A DNA stretch of 64,000 nt from Mangifera indica (lineage: Eukaryota; Streptophyta; Magnoliopsida; Sapindales; Anacardiaceae), in the NCBI RefSeq assembly GCF_011075055.1, contig NC_058147.1, positions 13,764,001 to 13,828,000 on the forward strand. The letters run 5' to 3'. Positions 22,932 through 33,993 of this stretch are shown here, in pieces. The notes under the pieces were generated by a model. It did no database searches, was not told the DNA's origin, and saw only the letters and a program-made list of their open reading frames with translations. Position 1 is the stretch's first letter, and each line of letters starts with the position of its first letter. The translations under genes and the position numbers were made by a program.

Positions 22932-23306
22932 TGGATTCAGTCCACCTATAATAGGTCGATCTGATCTATTAGGGTTAAAAGATAATATTATTAACCCTTA
23001 TAATTATATGTGACTCATTTGCCTTTGATAGTTATTAAAGTTAATTGACACACGCCCATTTTAATAAAGTGGCGTGACTTCCATTATGGTGCAATTTTCT
23101 GGGGTTCACAACTCTTAAAATAAACGCTCTCAATACTGTTTCTCTTTATCTGTAAAATCTTCATTAAAAACAGAAAAGTAAATCAAACAAAGTGTGTTAT
23201 GGATTGCTAATTGAAGTGCATTGGACCATCAATCATCATTAGACTACTAGATATTAAACTAGGTATATTGTTCTATGATCTTAGACCCTTTTAATTTCCG
23301 TTAACA
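22932..23306 (+). repeat. 3' LTR of copia element B
   Basis: Starts TGGATTCAGTCC after the purine tract GTGGGAGAAA, ends CGTTAACA. Partner of 15570-15937. Confidence 0.88.
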
Positions 23307-23499
23307 GTATGCGCCAATGTTTAAATACGTTGAAAAATGCTAGTGCATGTCATGTTTTAAGTGTTTATACTTTTGACATGAAAGATTTCAGATATGGCGT
23401 CTGTGTATATATATATGTATGGATTACCAGATGATGATGATATATATGACCTGCTATGCTCAAGTCTGGATGAATGTTCTGTGAGAATTAAAAAGGGTT

Positions 23500-23850
23500 G
23501 ATTTTTCTTCGTGTTGAATGCTCACGACATCTGTATTCGTGGCTCCTCCAAATCGGAGTCGACGGAAACGTACAACGGTGGTCGCCAGCGCATCCGCGCA
23601 AGGGAGTTGCACGACTGTGCCTCGGCTTGGTCGTCATCCGTCGCCGACGAGAGCAAGATTCGTGGCGAGGTGCACGATCGGCGTTCGTTGAGTGCCTGCA
23701 GTGCACCCCCGGCGAGCAGCACTCACGCCGGATGTGCAAAGTGCACTCCGGAAGTACAGTGTGCACGCCAGATGTGCCGCACGAATACCTGACGTGCGGC
23801 GTACGCATCTGGCAGGAGCAAAGCTCCAGTCGCCGTAAGTTTATGTGTTT
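23500..23850. other. CpG-rich block inside LTR G
   Basis: About 350 bp of clearly GC- and CpG-rich sequence (CGACGG, GCGCATCCGCGC, GTCGCCGACG, GGCGTACGC) in an otherwise AT-rich window. Frames are open on both strands simply because AT-rich stops are rare. The inverted relative H has a matching but CpG-poor version. Role unknown; it may be the promoter or early transcribed part of the LTR. Confidence 0.75.
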
Positions 23851-23858
23851 TCGGCTAA

Positions 23859-24137
23859 GATACTCTGCGCGCACTCACAAGCATTAGGGTGAACATGCAC
23901 CACGTAGATTGCATTTTCCACAGGCTAGAATTCCCTGCACACACCCACATGAATTAAGGTGCACCTGCATCATTTAAATTGCATTTTGTTTAGGCTGGGA
24001 TCCTGTGTGCGCATCCCCAAGAAACTAGACTGCACCTGGACCATTTAAATTGCATTTGCTTGGGTTGGGATGCCATGTGCGCAATCACACAGGTTGTGGT
24101 GCACCTGCACCAATTAAAATACACTCTAGCAGCCTAT
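23859..24137 (+). repeat. Tandem repeat, four units of about 70 bp
   Basis: Units start near 23859, 23928, 23998 and 24068. Each contains TGTGCGCAATC/CACACCCAC-like text, then GGTGCACCTGCACCA, TTAAATTGCATTT and GGCTGGGAT. Units are diverged from one another. Two units with the same GTGCAC spacing are seen in H near 53595-53700. Confidence 0.8.
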
Positions 24138-25329
24138 AATGCATCCATGCCAAGCTTTTAGCATTTGAGTCGATTCTCGGGAAGGTAATGTTACCACTAT
24201 TCATAAACATGGGGACGGATTTAGTGTCTATAAAGTTCGCAAAGGATCGCACTTAAAAACGTAGTCCTAATTATGAGCATAGGTCATTATGAGTCGTATT
24301 AGAAGCCAGTTGATGAGATATCTTGGTCTTGAGAATACTCGAGCCGATTAATAAGATGTCTTGAGTCCGAATAAGGGGAAAGTTGAATTAATTTGATACA
24401 TGATGATGATGTGAGTGATACTTGAGATGAGTGTTTGAATTTAATGAATATGAACATAAAAGGTATCTGAGACAGATGCCTTACCTAATATGAAGGCATA
24501 TGAGGCATTTGAGATGGGTGTCTAACCGAGTGCATTAGGGAGGCGTGAGATGGTGAGACTCCATCAAGGATATTCATAAGGAGATTATAAGTGGTTAGGT
24601 CCGGAAACGTGGTATAATTGTATACAACTATGGGTGAGCTATGTTGAAGGCCAGTTGATGGGACGTCCTGGTATGGAGAATGCAAAGGTCGATTAATGAA
24701 ACATCTCAGTCCTTAGAAATGGAATAAAAATAATTCGTTACTTTAAGGGGAGGCAAGTGACACCTGAGATGGGCGTCCGTCCTGATTATGGTTACAGAAG
24801 GCATTTGAGATAGGTGTCCACCCTGGTTATGGTTATAAGAGATATTTGAGATGGGTGCTTAATTTGGCATGCATCTAAGATGAATGCCTATAAGAGTCAC
24901 TTAAGACGAGTGTCCAGTTATTACACTCGGGACACGTTTGACAGTGAGACTCTTTTGGGGGAAAGGTTAATGGGGAATTGTCCTATATTTACAGGTAGGA
25001 GAGATGGTAAGGCAAGAAGGGAGGTGAGTGGATCAACACGCTGAACGACAATTTTGGTTATAGTTATTTCATTGTCTTAATTAACATTTTTTATGAAATT
25101 ATGCACATTGAGAATAATAAATTTATTTGAAATTGTTAAACTCATTTTCAGGATACCTTTTGGCATGCTTATTTAATTCCAATAAATATGCGGTATTACT
25201 TATTCATCTACAATTAAAATATTTATTATTATAATATATTTTTTTTAAACATGTCAAAGTCAATTATAAATTAATCAAAAAATGGTGGTGGGATAAAAAA
25301 ATTAACTATCTCAAACCTCTTTCTACCCT

Positions 25330-25702
25330 CAAAAGAACTTTCAACACTTTGATTTCTCCATCAATTGTAAAAATCAAAGAATATGTCCAAAGTATTTCTT
25401 TTAGCAGCTATCAACTTCCAACTTCAAAAGCAAAACAATATGCTAGCTTAGATTATCTAGCTCACTTTACTAATGAGAGGATCTTTAAGGGATATACTCA
25501 CCTTCACTTTGGGGACATCAGTTTTGCTTTTACCTTCCATGGACAGAAGGGCTTACCTATTACTTCAAGGATCTCTCTCCTTGATACAAGATCTCTAAAC
25601 ATTAAACATGCCTGTCTTGGCACTATTCGAACTACATTGATGTTAGGTTTTCAAGGTGTCGATAATCGGCATTGTAATAGAATTAAAAATTTTTTAAATT
25701 AA
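25330..25702 (+). pseudogene. Fragment resembling a 30K-type movement protein of an endogenous pararetrovirus
   Basis: An open frame of about 120 codons. It has the order seen in caulimovirid cell-to-cell movement proteins: a YT-LHFG block, a hydrophobic strand, LLDTR and, eleven residues on, ACLGT. The C-terminal part of the domain and everything expected after it (coat protein, protease, RT) is absent; the frame ends in a degraded asparagine/lysine-rich tail. A second copy lies at 34903-35290 with a premature stop. The family assignment is by motif pattern only; the alternative is an unknown repeat-encoded frame. Confidence 0.5.
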
Positions 25703-26095
25703 ACAATCCTAAAAACCTTATCCAAGCTACCGTTTTATGCATATAATTCATAAACATGTTAAACACTCATAGGGTGTTTAGAACTATATCTGTGTTTGAT
25801 GGCTTCTTCAAAACTTCATGTGGTTTGGGATAGTTTGCTATACAACCCTTGAGAGGCGATGCCTCAATATCTACATGGAGAACAAACACAAAAGAGACAA
25901 ATCCAAATAAAGAGGTTGCTAGTGACAACAAGGGTTTTGTGTTCTATTTGTATGTATGTTCTCTCATTACATGAACAAATGTCTTATTAGAAGTCCAACC
26001 ACGAATAACTCTCCTTTATGACACATGCATGACTGACATATATAAGTGATGTCGACTAACATTTTTTTTCTAGTGGTACCGATTTGTACCATGCA
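25703..26095. repeat. Tail repeat following the movement-protein fragment
   Basis: Matches 35260-35715 for about 380 bp (for example GTTAAACACTCATAGGGTGT, AACAAACACAAAAGAGACAA and TCTCATTACATGAACAAATG). The minus strand of the 35-kb copy carries TATATAAATAAG followed by a purine-rich leader, so this may be a promoter or LTR read leftward. Both copies stop being alike after GGTACC. Confidence 0.6.
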
Positions 26096-27739
26096 TGTGC
26101 GAATGACACCAACTTTTGAATGGTGTCAGCTGGCTCCATGCTATGGAATGACCACATGTTCCACCAAGGTGCATGATCTATTTGCATGATACTTGGTTGT
26201 GCACTTGGTCAAGACATGGTCAAATTGGGCCCTTTTAACCCTAGCGGGCAAACCCAATCCATTCGTAATCTTTTTCTCGTCTCTAAACACCAATACTATC
26301 ACCAAATAATTCTCTCATCTGAGTTAGAATCAACATCTATATATGTGTGACCCATAAACTCTTTATCAAATCGGTAGTGTCTAAATTCAGATCGAATTTA
26401 TACACAAACCAAGATTGGCCTTTACTAAGGTGTTATGACCACCCAAATGACAAAGTGTGTCTATCCAAGTGGTTCTCGGTATAAACTAATATATATCATT
26501 GACCAACACAAATCATAGTATGACGTGATCTCACTATTGTCATAGGTCAAACAGTCATAGATGTCATTAACTTTGTTTAGAACAGTTATAGAGAACTCTT
26601 GGAAATAGGCCATAAATAAAGTTGTAATGTAGGTCTAGGTGGGTTAGATTTTTAAGGTTGCAAATGAAGGTCGGGGCTAATTGGGAGATGGTGGTGTTGT
26701 AGAGGGATATTTCGATGATGGAATTGCAGTGGTTGGTGATTTCAGGTGATGGTTGGTGGATTTTGCCAATGTTGCTTTAGTTTCATTAGCAATGCATGTT
26801 CTTCACTATACAGTTGGGAGTTTGTGATTGTGTAGCCATTAAAGAGGAAGAGAAGGCTGCAGAGTCATATTGCTAGTGAAATCATGGTAAACTTGAATAT
26901 TTTGTCAAATTGGGTATCTTGTTCCCCCATTAACTATGTTTTAAAGGATTGCTATGTTGGTTATAGATAGATTCGAATCAAATCGAATTTGAACACTTTT
27001 TTATTTGAGTTTAGCATGAATAAAAAATATTTCAATTCAAAATATAAATTCGAGTCAAACTAAATCATGAATTTGAGTTATCGATTTAAACTATAAATTC
27101 AAGTTAAGATCAAATTTGATTCAATTTAAAAAATGGAATGAACTTTGGGTTTGTATTCATATTAAATGACTTTGAACCAAATCAAATTATAGTCATTTTC
27201 AATTATATAGTCACATACAATTTTAATGAATTTTAAATTTATAAATAAATTAGTTTAATTTCAAGAATATGAGAACGACTATTCAGTTCATTTTTAACTG
27301 AATCTAATACTGATTTGTCATTTTCAATTAAATAATTTCTGAAGAATCACCACCTCCGAATTAAAATTTTATTTCAATTTAGAATTGTTTTTCCAACAAT
27401 AATACTTAAATAACGGTGATTCTTCATTTATAATTGAAGAGTCGCCATTATTTAAGTATTATTGTTGTGGTAAATTTTTTACAAGACAACTAAATATTGA
27501 AGGGTTGGATCTTTCCAATATTTGTAATTTTTGTGTGTAATTTAGTAATTTTTTATTTTTATATTTTATGAGATTATTTTAACACATTTATTAAAATTTT
27601 TTATACATCATTATTAGAGACTTGTTTTGGCTTGTTATTTAAGATCAAAGCAAAGGTAGTAATGTTACACTTCCAAACTTTTCTTAAATTTTTTAGATTG
27701 AAACGTATGTATTCTTTACGATAAGTGTAAGTTAGTTTA
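26096..27739. other. AT-rich interval, no gene
   Basis: No supported gene. At 26960-27130 there is a degenerate low-complexity run built from ATTCGA/AATTTGA words (both orientations), typical of decayed plant DNA transposons. A strong hairpin lies at 27394-27467. Confidence 0.5.
27394..27467. repeat. Near-perfect 33-bp hairpin (MITE-like or small-RNA precursor-like)
   Basis: Arms 27394-27426 and 27435-27467 are inverted copies with three mismatches around an 8-base loop (TTTATAAT). The outer arm ends read CAACAATAATACTTAAATAA and its complement. The word TGAAGAATCACC of the inner arm also occurs just outside, at about 27348. Confidence 0.85.
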
Positions 27740-30136
27740 GGCCAAAGGACTATATTCCATTGGAGGTTTGTTGAAATGACAAATTCCCGTTGTCAAATTT
27801 GAAAACGCTAAATGTCCACACACAAAGTCTATCCGTTAGAGATAGAGACATAATAATGTACTTTATATTCAAAAGTTCATTTTTAAAAATATTTATAACT
27901 AAAAAGTATTATATTATAAATTGTGTGAGACTAGAAATAATTGTTTTCTGAAAAAGGCAATGGAGCAATAAATATAGTGCTAATATCGACCAATTGTAAT
28001 TAGCTATGTGGTTGAGCGTTAGGGTTTTATGCGATTTGAAATAAAAATGTTGGTATATTTATAATTACGATTAACGTGATTTATTTGTGTGTTAACACAT
28101 GATAGATGAGACATGTAAAACAAAGAACCAACATATCATTTTTAGTAATGAGAAATCTTATCCGAGTCGATCACCCTTTTGAGATGAACCAACCACACTA
28201 AGCAAATCAAACGTTAGGTTTAGTGACCGATCCCACAACTACTAAACTAATTAAATCAAAAGTTTAATCTTGATATGTCGTTAGATAAGATTTAAACTCA
28301 TGCTTTTAAAATATAAAAGTCAATATATTAAATATAATACCATATTTAACATTAGATTGACAAAAAAAATTAATGGTCACAAATTACTAGTGTAGATTTT
28401 TTACATAGTTCAGGTAAATATAAAGCTGACACATGAAGGATTGGGACCGTCATTTAACACCTAACAGAAAATATCTTTAAATAAAATAATCAATATTTTA
28501 GAATTCTCTTTTGGATTGCATATTTTATTTTTTAATATTACATATTTAAGAACTATTATTTCTTCAAATTTTTTAATAGATTGTTGGATTAAAGAAGTAT
28601 GAAGTGCAGAAATAGCAAATAGAAGATACTCTATTATCTTTGTGTGCATGTTTATTATAAGATGGAGGTGATGATGTAAAGCTACATAGTGAAAGTTGTG
28701 TCATAGCTAGATCTGACAAAATTTTACATGATTAATTAACCTGACACGATAGGATACAAAAAAAATTAGGTTAGGATTATGATTTTTTATACAAAAAATA
28801 GTTCAAAATTGGTTAGGGTTGACTTTTAAAAATCGGATCAGATTCAAGTTGACACGAAGCCAACCTAAATTGATTTGAAAATTTTGAATAAAATATTACA
28901 TAACATGATATCAAGAAAAAATCCCAATATCCTTTATTATTATTATTTGACAGAAAAAATTTCAATCCACATACTCCCTGTTACCTAATTTGAATCAACA
29001 AAAATATTTGCATTATATCACTAAATCCCAAATCTGAATCACCCACCCAATGCTTCTTGACACATTATATAGGTTAATTGGATGTACACTTGGAGGAGCT
29101 AGTCTTGGGTCTTTTGATAGAATTTTATCATTTTCTACTAAAAACATTCATTCAAAGATAATTGCTCTTTTTGACAGCTTTGTAAAAAACTATTTGTAAT
29201 TTTTTTTCCTTTTTTGTGTGCTATAAGTAATTCTAATTTGAACTTATTATGTTTGGTGTGTAATATTCATATACTTGTTAATGGTTTTAATATTTTTTAT
29301 TGTCACATTCATCAAATATGAAAATTAAATTTAATCTCAATAGTTATCGATTGCATTATTTTAAAGTTGAAGTTACAGATTTATTTAGATTATTGAGTAT
29401 GATATTCTTTTTTTTTTTATTCTTATAATTGATAATGTAATAAGATAATAAGTAAACTATTAGTACTAATTTGAAATAAAACAATTTTGTTTTGAGAAAA
29501 TGTTATTTCAAGTCAAAATGTCATTTGTGTGTTGTTTTGTATTAAATCGTGTTATTATTTGATATTTAATAAATGTGTTATTTTATAACAAATTATATCA
29601 TTACATGTTGCATTTTGATACGTTTTACTTGTTACATAATTTAGGTTAATTCATGTCTAGTCAAGTTAACCTTAAAATATTTTGGTTCAATTTAAAGTTA
29701 AGATACTTTGACGTGATTCTATTTCATGTTGGATTAAAAGGTTTAGAGTCTTCAACCCAAAATCTAAACTAACACTATACAAATACGATCTGATAATACA
29801 AATTGGTAGGTCTAGTCATAACTACTTAATTATGTTGGTAAACTCTGATAAATTGGTAAATTAACTTTAATTATATTAGTAAATTTCATTTTTTATATAA
29901 AAAGTAAATTCATATGTTTAATTAAAAAATATATAAATATGTAATTTAAATGTACATTAATTTATGGAGGTGTTTTTGTCATTATATTAGAAAAAGGTAA
30001 ATAGATAATTTATTCTTAAAGTTAGCAAAAGTTGCTAATAGGAATGAATAATAGGTAGATATTTGAGTTTTTTTAAACTTAACTAAGAGAGAATTTCCCA
30101 TTTCAGAAAATTTTGGGTAGGAATAGTGGTTTGACC
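27740..30136. mobile_element. Non-autonomous Mutator-like element with nested hAT
   Basis: The ends are inverted relatives: GGCCAAAGGACTATATTCC at 27740 and, on the minus strand from 30136, GGTCAAACCACTATTCC; matching text continues for about 50 bp (TGAAATG-CAAATTC against TGAAATGGGAAATTC). Nine-base flanks GTTAGTTTA and ATTATTTTA match at 7 of 9, as for an old 9-bp MULE target duplication. No transposase is encoded; without the nested element it would be about 1.3 kb. Confidence 0.55.
28708..29814. mobile_element. hAT-like non-autonomous element
   Basis: 1107 bp with ends TAGATCTGACAAAATTT and, inverted, TAGACCTACCAATTTGT. The 8-bp flanks GTCATAGC (28700-28707) and GTCATAAC (29815-29822) agree at 7 of 8, as for a hAT target duplication. 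Both ends carry the GGTTAGG/GATCGGAT-type subterminal text common in plant hAT relatives. No coding capacity seen. A related end occurs at 9144. Confidence 0.7.
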
Positions 30137-30902
30137 ATTATTTTAGGCTACTTTGTATTAGGCTTTCTTTAAGAGTAAGGTTCATTAGGTGTCAATTTTT
30201 TCTTTAAGTTGCTTATCCATCGTAATGAAATCTGTGTAATAATAATGTACCATGTAAGATGTAATGAAAATACAATTCTTATTATGAATCATGATTAATT
30301 GATAAAGGACAAGAAGACTTATATACGATAACCATGGTTTCACTAATGCTACATTGTCCGAATTAATCCAATGGAACGCATAGAAATGTTTAAAAAAAAA
30401 AAAAAACACCAAGATGGAAAAATAGATACACCAACAACAAACTTGGTATAGTTTGATTATTAATTTGTGATTTCAACTTGTTTAATTTAGATTTATTTTA
30501 ACAGAACTATATGCATATACACGTGTGTGTGAATATGAAGCAACCTGGTAAATATCCCCCAAACTAGAGATATGGACAACTTTTTTTGCAAGCCTCACCC
30601 GCGAAATGGGGTAGAAAATAAATTAATTGTTTAGTCAATAAATTTGTTGGCTTTCTTTTATGAAGACTTGTATACAAAAACCTCTCGTTGTCTCGTTTCT
30701 TTTGCAGAATGCTAATTAGAAATCTACAAAAACAATGATCAGCCCAGAAATTTTTATTTGCTACAGAATATTATGATCATCATGTTCATAACCTCTATTT
30801 TGATTATCACGTTTAATGCTTTACTTCATATTTTGATCATCATGTTTAATGAAAATTTTGAATACTACTTAGATTGTGTACTACTACAAGTCTGTTAAAG
30901 CT
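30137..30902. other. Intergenic interval, no gene
   Basis: AT-rich; includes an A-run at 30391-30405 and a short motif TTTTGATTATCA/TTTTGATCATCATG repeated around 30770-30850. No supported gene. Confidence 0.5.
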
Positions 30903-31474
30903 GATGGAAATAATTCAACAAAAAAAGTTATGAGGACAGCTGTGAATATGCATGGAAAGAATTCAACAAAAAAGTACGAAAGACAGTGGAAAATTTGGCA
31001 AGATTATGCATCTGTCAATTGCTTACCCCCGTCAACACTCAAGAATTTTGATGAATTGTCTACCCCTTTCTAGACTCAAGAATATTGATAATTAAAGAGC
31101 TTTGAACATACATGCAGATCATGTTAAAATAAAACACAATGACTTACATAATAATAACTAGAGTTTAACTTAAGCCTCTAAATCAGTAACACATCAAGTA
31201 AAAGTAAAAAACTTTAATCATAAATTGATCAACTACTTCATCATTTGCACTCACGGTGCCATTTAACTCTAATCAAGTTGATAATTTAAAAGTTTCATTT
31301 TTTTAATAATATATAAAAAATGTTTTTAATCTTAGGTTAGATCATTTTTGATAGAATTCACCTCAAAAATTGAAAGACAATTATGAGTATGCCAGGTTTT
31401 TAGAAATAAATTATGTACAAGATTTGTTAGTTGTGTTCTACACCAAAAACTTTAAAGAATATGTTTAAGGTATA
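30903..31474 (+). repeat. Repeat unit X, copy 1
   Basis: First of four related units. It encodes a short frame with NSTKKYER-WKIWQDYASVNCL and STLKNFDELSTPF, then a non-coding stretch, then a degraded IERQL-EYA-F segment. It ends abruptly where the MULE terminus GGCCAAACGAC begins at 31475. Function of X is unknown. Confidence 0.75.
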
Positions 31475-32989
31475 GGCCAAACGACAATTTCTCACCCAAG
31501 ATTTGGTGCAAACCCAATTTCCCACCACTAACTATGAAAAATCCAAACTCCCACCCTTAAGCCAACTCTATTAACGCCTTTTATTAGAGAAAAGGGTAAT
31601 TTAGTCATTTATGTAGGTTTGTTTTAAATGAAATAAATTTAAAAAAATTGTTTATATAAATGAAAATTTGTGAAGGAATTAATGCGGGCGGTTAAACGTT
31701 ACTCGCTATTCGTGTTGGGTGCTAACACATGGAGCTTTAGAAAAAAGAAAGTCGTTGTTTTCTTTGTCTCAGTGAGTAATGCATCAATTTATTGAAGAAC
31801 CATGGCATGGCGTCATGTCTTTTGGACACATGTTACTGTATGAAAAGCGAATGAAGAAAAAAGGAAATTGGCAGCTCATGCGCTGGCTGATGTGTCAGCG
31901 CCATAATTCAAATGTAATCAACAGTTGATATTTTTAGCAAAAGATCAATAGCCATGGATTTGTTTAGGATGAAGCAGCCAATATATGAATGACGTGTGGG
32001 GGTTGGATAAGTAATTTCACCTTTATTTGCAAAAATCTGACTTAAATTTTTTTTCTGTTTGTGCATGAATCACCATGCAACAGGTGTCCAAAAAATTTTC
32101 AAATGCGATATGAACAAAATCATCGAAGTCTCTTCAGTTTCTTCACTCATTTGGCGTTTGTTTTGAGCTAAAATCCTCTTAAAATCAAATATGAGTTGAG
32201 TGTGATAGGCGAATGGTTGACAATGACAATGTAAACGACGATGGCTATTATTGTTCCTATGATTTGAAGTGTGAGTGTAGTGTTTGTAACCCAAAATGAT
32301 GACAATGTAAGGGATTCTCTTCTATTGGTTCTACCTACATCAACAAGGACAACATAACAGTTTTTTGTGGTGGTCTTTGCAACAAATTACGAGGAAGAGT
32401 ACACATACTAAAGGTTGAAGAGTTCTTTTGTGCCGTTGAGGTATATTCACTTAAAGTATTGGCACAATGTTAAGTGTTTTTTATGTTTGATGGTTTTTTG
32501 ACGAAGTGTTTTGTCATTTGAGTTGTTATTGTGTTGATGGTTTATGATGTTGAGGTTTAGGGTTCAGCTTCGTGTTTTTATGTAATATTTTTAGGGTTAT
32601 TGTATGGTAGGTATTTTTTAGGATTTTTCATACTCTGCATGGTACTGTTGGTTTAGTGTTTTATGAGGGTTTAAGGATGTTCTTACAATCTGCGTTTTCT
32701 TTTTCATATATTAAAGAAAGGCCAAAAAATTTCTCTTTGGTGTTAGATCATGTTTGTTTAGGTTGTTATTGATTGATAAAGCTCATGTATATTGTTGAGG
32801 TTGTTGTATATAACATGTTTATATTATTGTTATATATTATTGCTATTTGAGTGCTATATTGTTGTATTAAGATACCATATATTCTTCTTGTATATATTGT
32901 GTATTGTTGTATATACTGTATATTGTTGCTGTTTGAATAGTGTATTGTTGTATTAAGATACTGTTGTTGTATATATTGTGAATGATGAA

Positions 32990-33960
32990 TCATTGAATGC
33001 TTAATGCTTAGTTACATTGAATGCTTAGTTGCTTGAACGCTTACTGCTGAGTTGCTTGGATGCTTACATGAATAATTGCTTACATTTTATGCTTACTTGA
33101 TGATCAATTAGTTACTGATTGGTTTCTTAAATGCCTACATGACCAATGAGTTACTTAAATGCTTACTACTTCAATGAGTTACTACTTTGGTTACTTAAAG
33201 GTTGTACTTACATTGGATGCTTACATGCATATTCAAGTTGAATGATCAATTAGTTAATGCTTACATGATGCATAAATGTTGTACTTACATTGTATGCTTA
33301 CATGCATTACATGATAAAATGGTTATTGAGTTGCTTACATGGAAGTACTTTGTGCTTGCATGCTTACAAATGTTTACAGTATCTAAACATGTTGACTGTA
33401 ATCATGTGTACATAATGTACACATGGTTACAGTTAGCATTTATGCATCCTTACCCACATGCTACTACTAACTTTTTTTGTCCTTTTAACCATGCTTAGAT
33501 GTTTAGAGTTTTTGTAGATGCTTACATGATAAATACTATTAGTTGGGCAGATACTTATACATGCTTATTGTTACATGAATTATGAATCATGATGCTTACT
33601 GTTTGTTCAGTAGCTTAACCATGTTTACATGCTTATTGTTACACACTTACTGTTTGTTCGGTTACCGTGTTTACATGCTAACTCTATTGATGCTTACATT
33701 ATGTACAAAACTCTCATGCATGAGTTCAAGATGCTTACATTAGATGGTTACTATGTTTACATACTAACATGTTTTAATGTATACATGGTTACTGTGTTAC
33801 ATGATGATTGTATTGTTTGATAACTCTGTTGCATTCATGCTTACATGTTGGAGGAGATAACTTTGTTGATGCTTTTGTTTCATAACCATGTTGCATTCAT
33901 GCTTACATATTGTACACACACTTGGATGCGTTTCATGCTTGTATGCTTACTAATTTATAA
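32990..33960 (+). repeat. Degenerate TGCTTACATG-type repeat tract
   Basis: Nearly 1 kb made of diverged copies of ATGCTTACATG, GTTACTT and TTGCTTACAT with irregular 10-40 bp spacing. A preceding tract (about 32800-32990) is built from TATTGTTG and TATATTGTTGTA words. Reading frames within are by-products. Confidence 0.85.
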
Positions 33961-33993
33961 CTCCGGATACTTGATGCACTTTAAATTTATAGG

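Larger units (their letters stand above)
15570..23306 (+). mobile_element. Copia element B, full-length but inactive Ty1/copia retrotransposon
   Basis: 7.7 kb with direct LTRs 15570-15937 and 22932-23306, a primer site after the 5' LTR and the purine tract GTGGGAGAAA before the 3' LTR. The outer flanks share GTAT, consistent with a target duplication reduced or eroded to 4 bp. Domain order is leader, extra gag-like segment, gag with zinc knuckle, protease remnant, integrase, reverse transcriptase, RNase H: the copia order. More than a dozen stops and several frameshifts are visible. LTRs differ at many positions (including small indels), so the insertion is old. Confidence 0.9.
23307..25215 (+). 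repeat. Gypsy-type LTR G (solo or truncated), same family as H
   Basis: From about 23500 to 25215 this matches, in inverted orientation, 52430-54164. Shared landmarks in order: CpG-rich block, 70-bp repeats, repeated GAGATGGGTGTC text, GGGAGGTGAGTGGATC, then ATGAAATTATGCACATTGAG. No pol sequence adjoins it. The 3' end (expected to finish in TGTTACA as H does) is missing after about 25215, and the 5' end is not defined, as element B abuts it. Confidence 0.7.

Noticed and set aside
23488..23887. Overlapping open frames of 66-129 codons on both strands
   Set aside because: They all lie in the CpG-rich block of LTR G, where stops are rare by composition. None has a recognisable motif, and the H copy does not keep any of them open.
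23859..24137. Array of spaced repeats, considered as CRISPR-like
   Set aside because: The units are contiguous and diverged 70-bp tandem repeats without unique spacers, in a plant LTR.
33202..33820. Frames of 98 and 63 codons rich in Tyr, Met, His and Cys
   Set aside because: They are translations of the degenerate TGCTTACATG repeat tract; residues simply echo the repeat.
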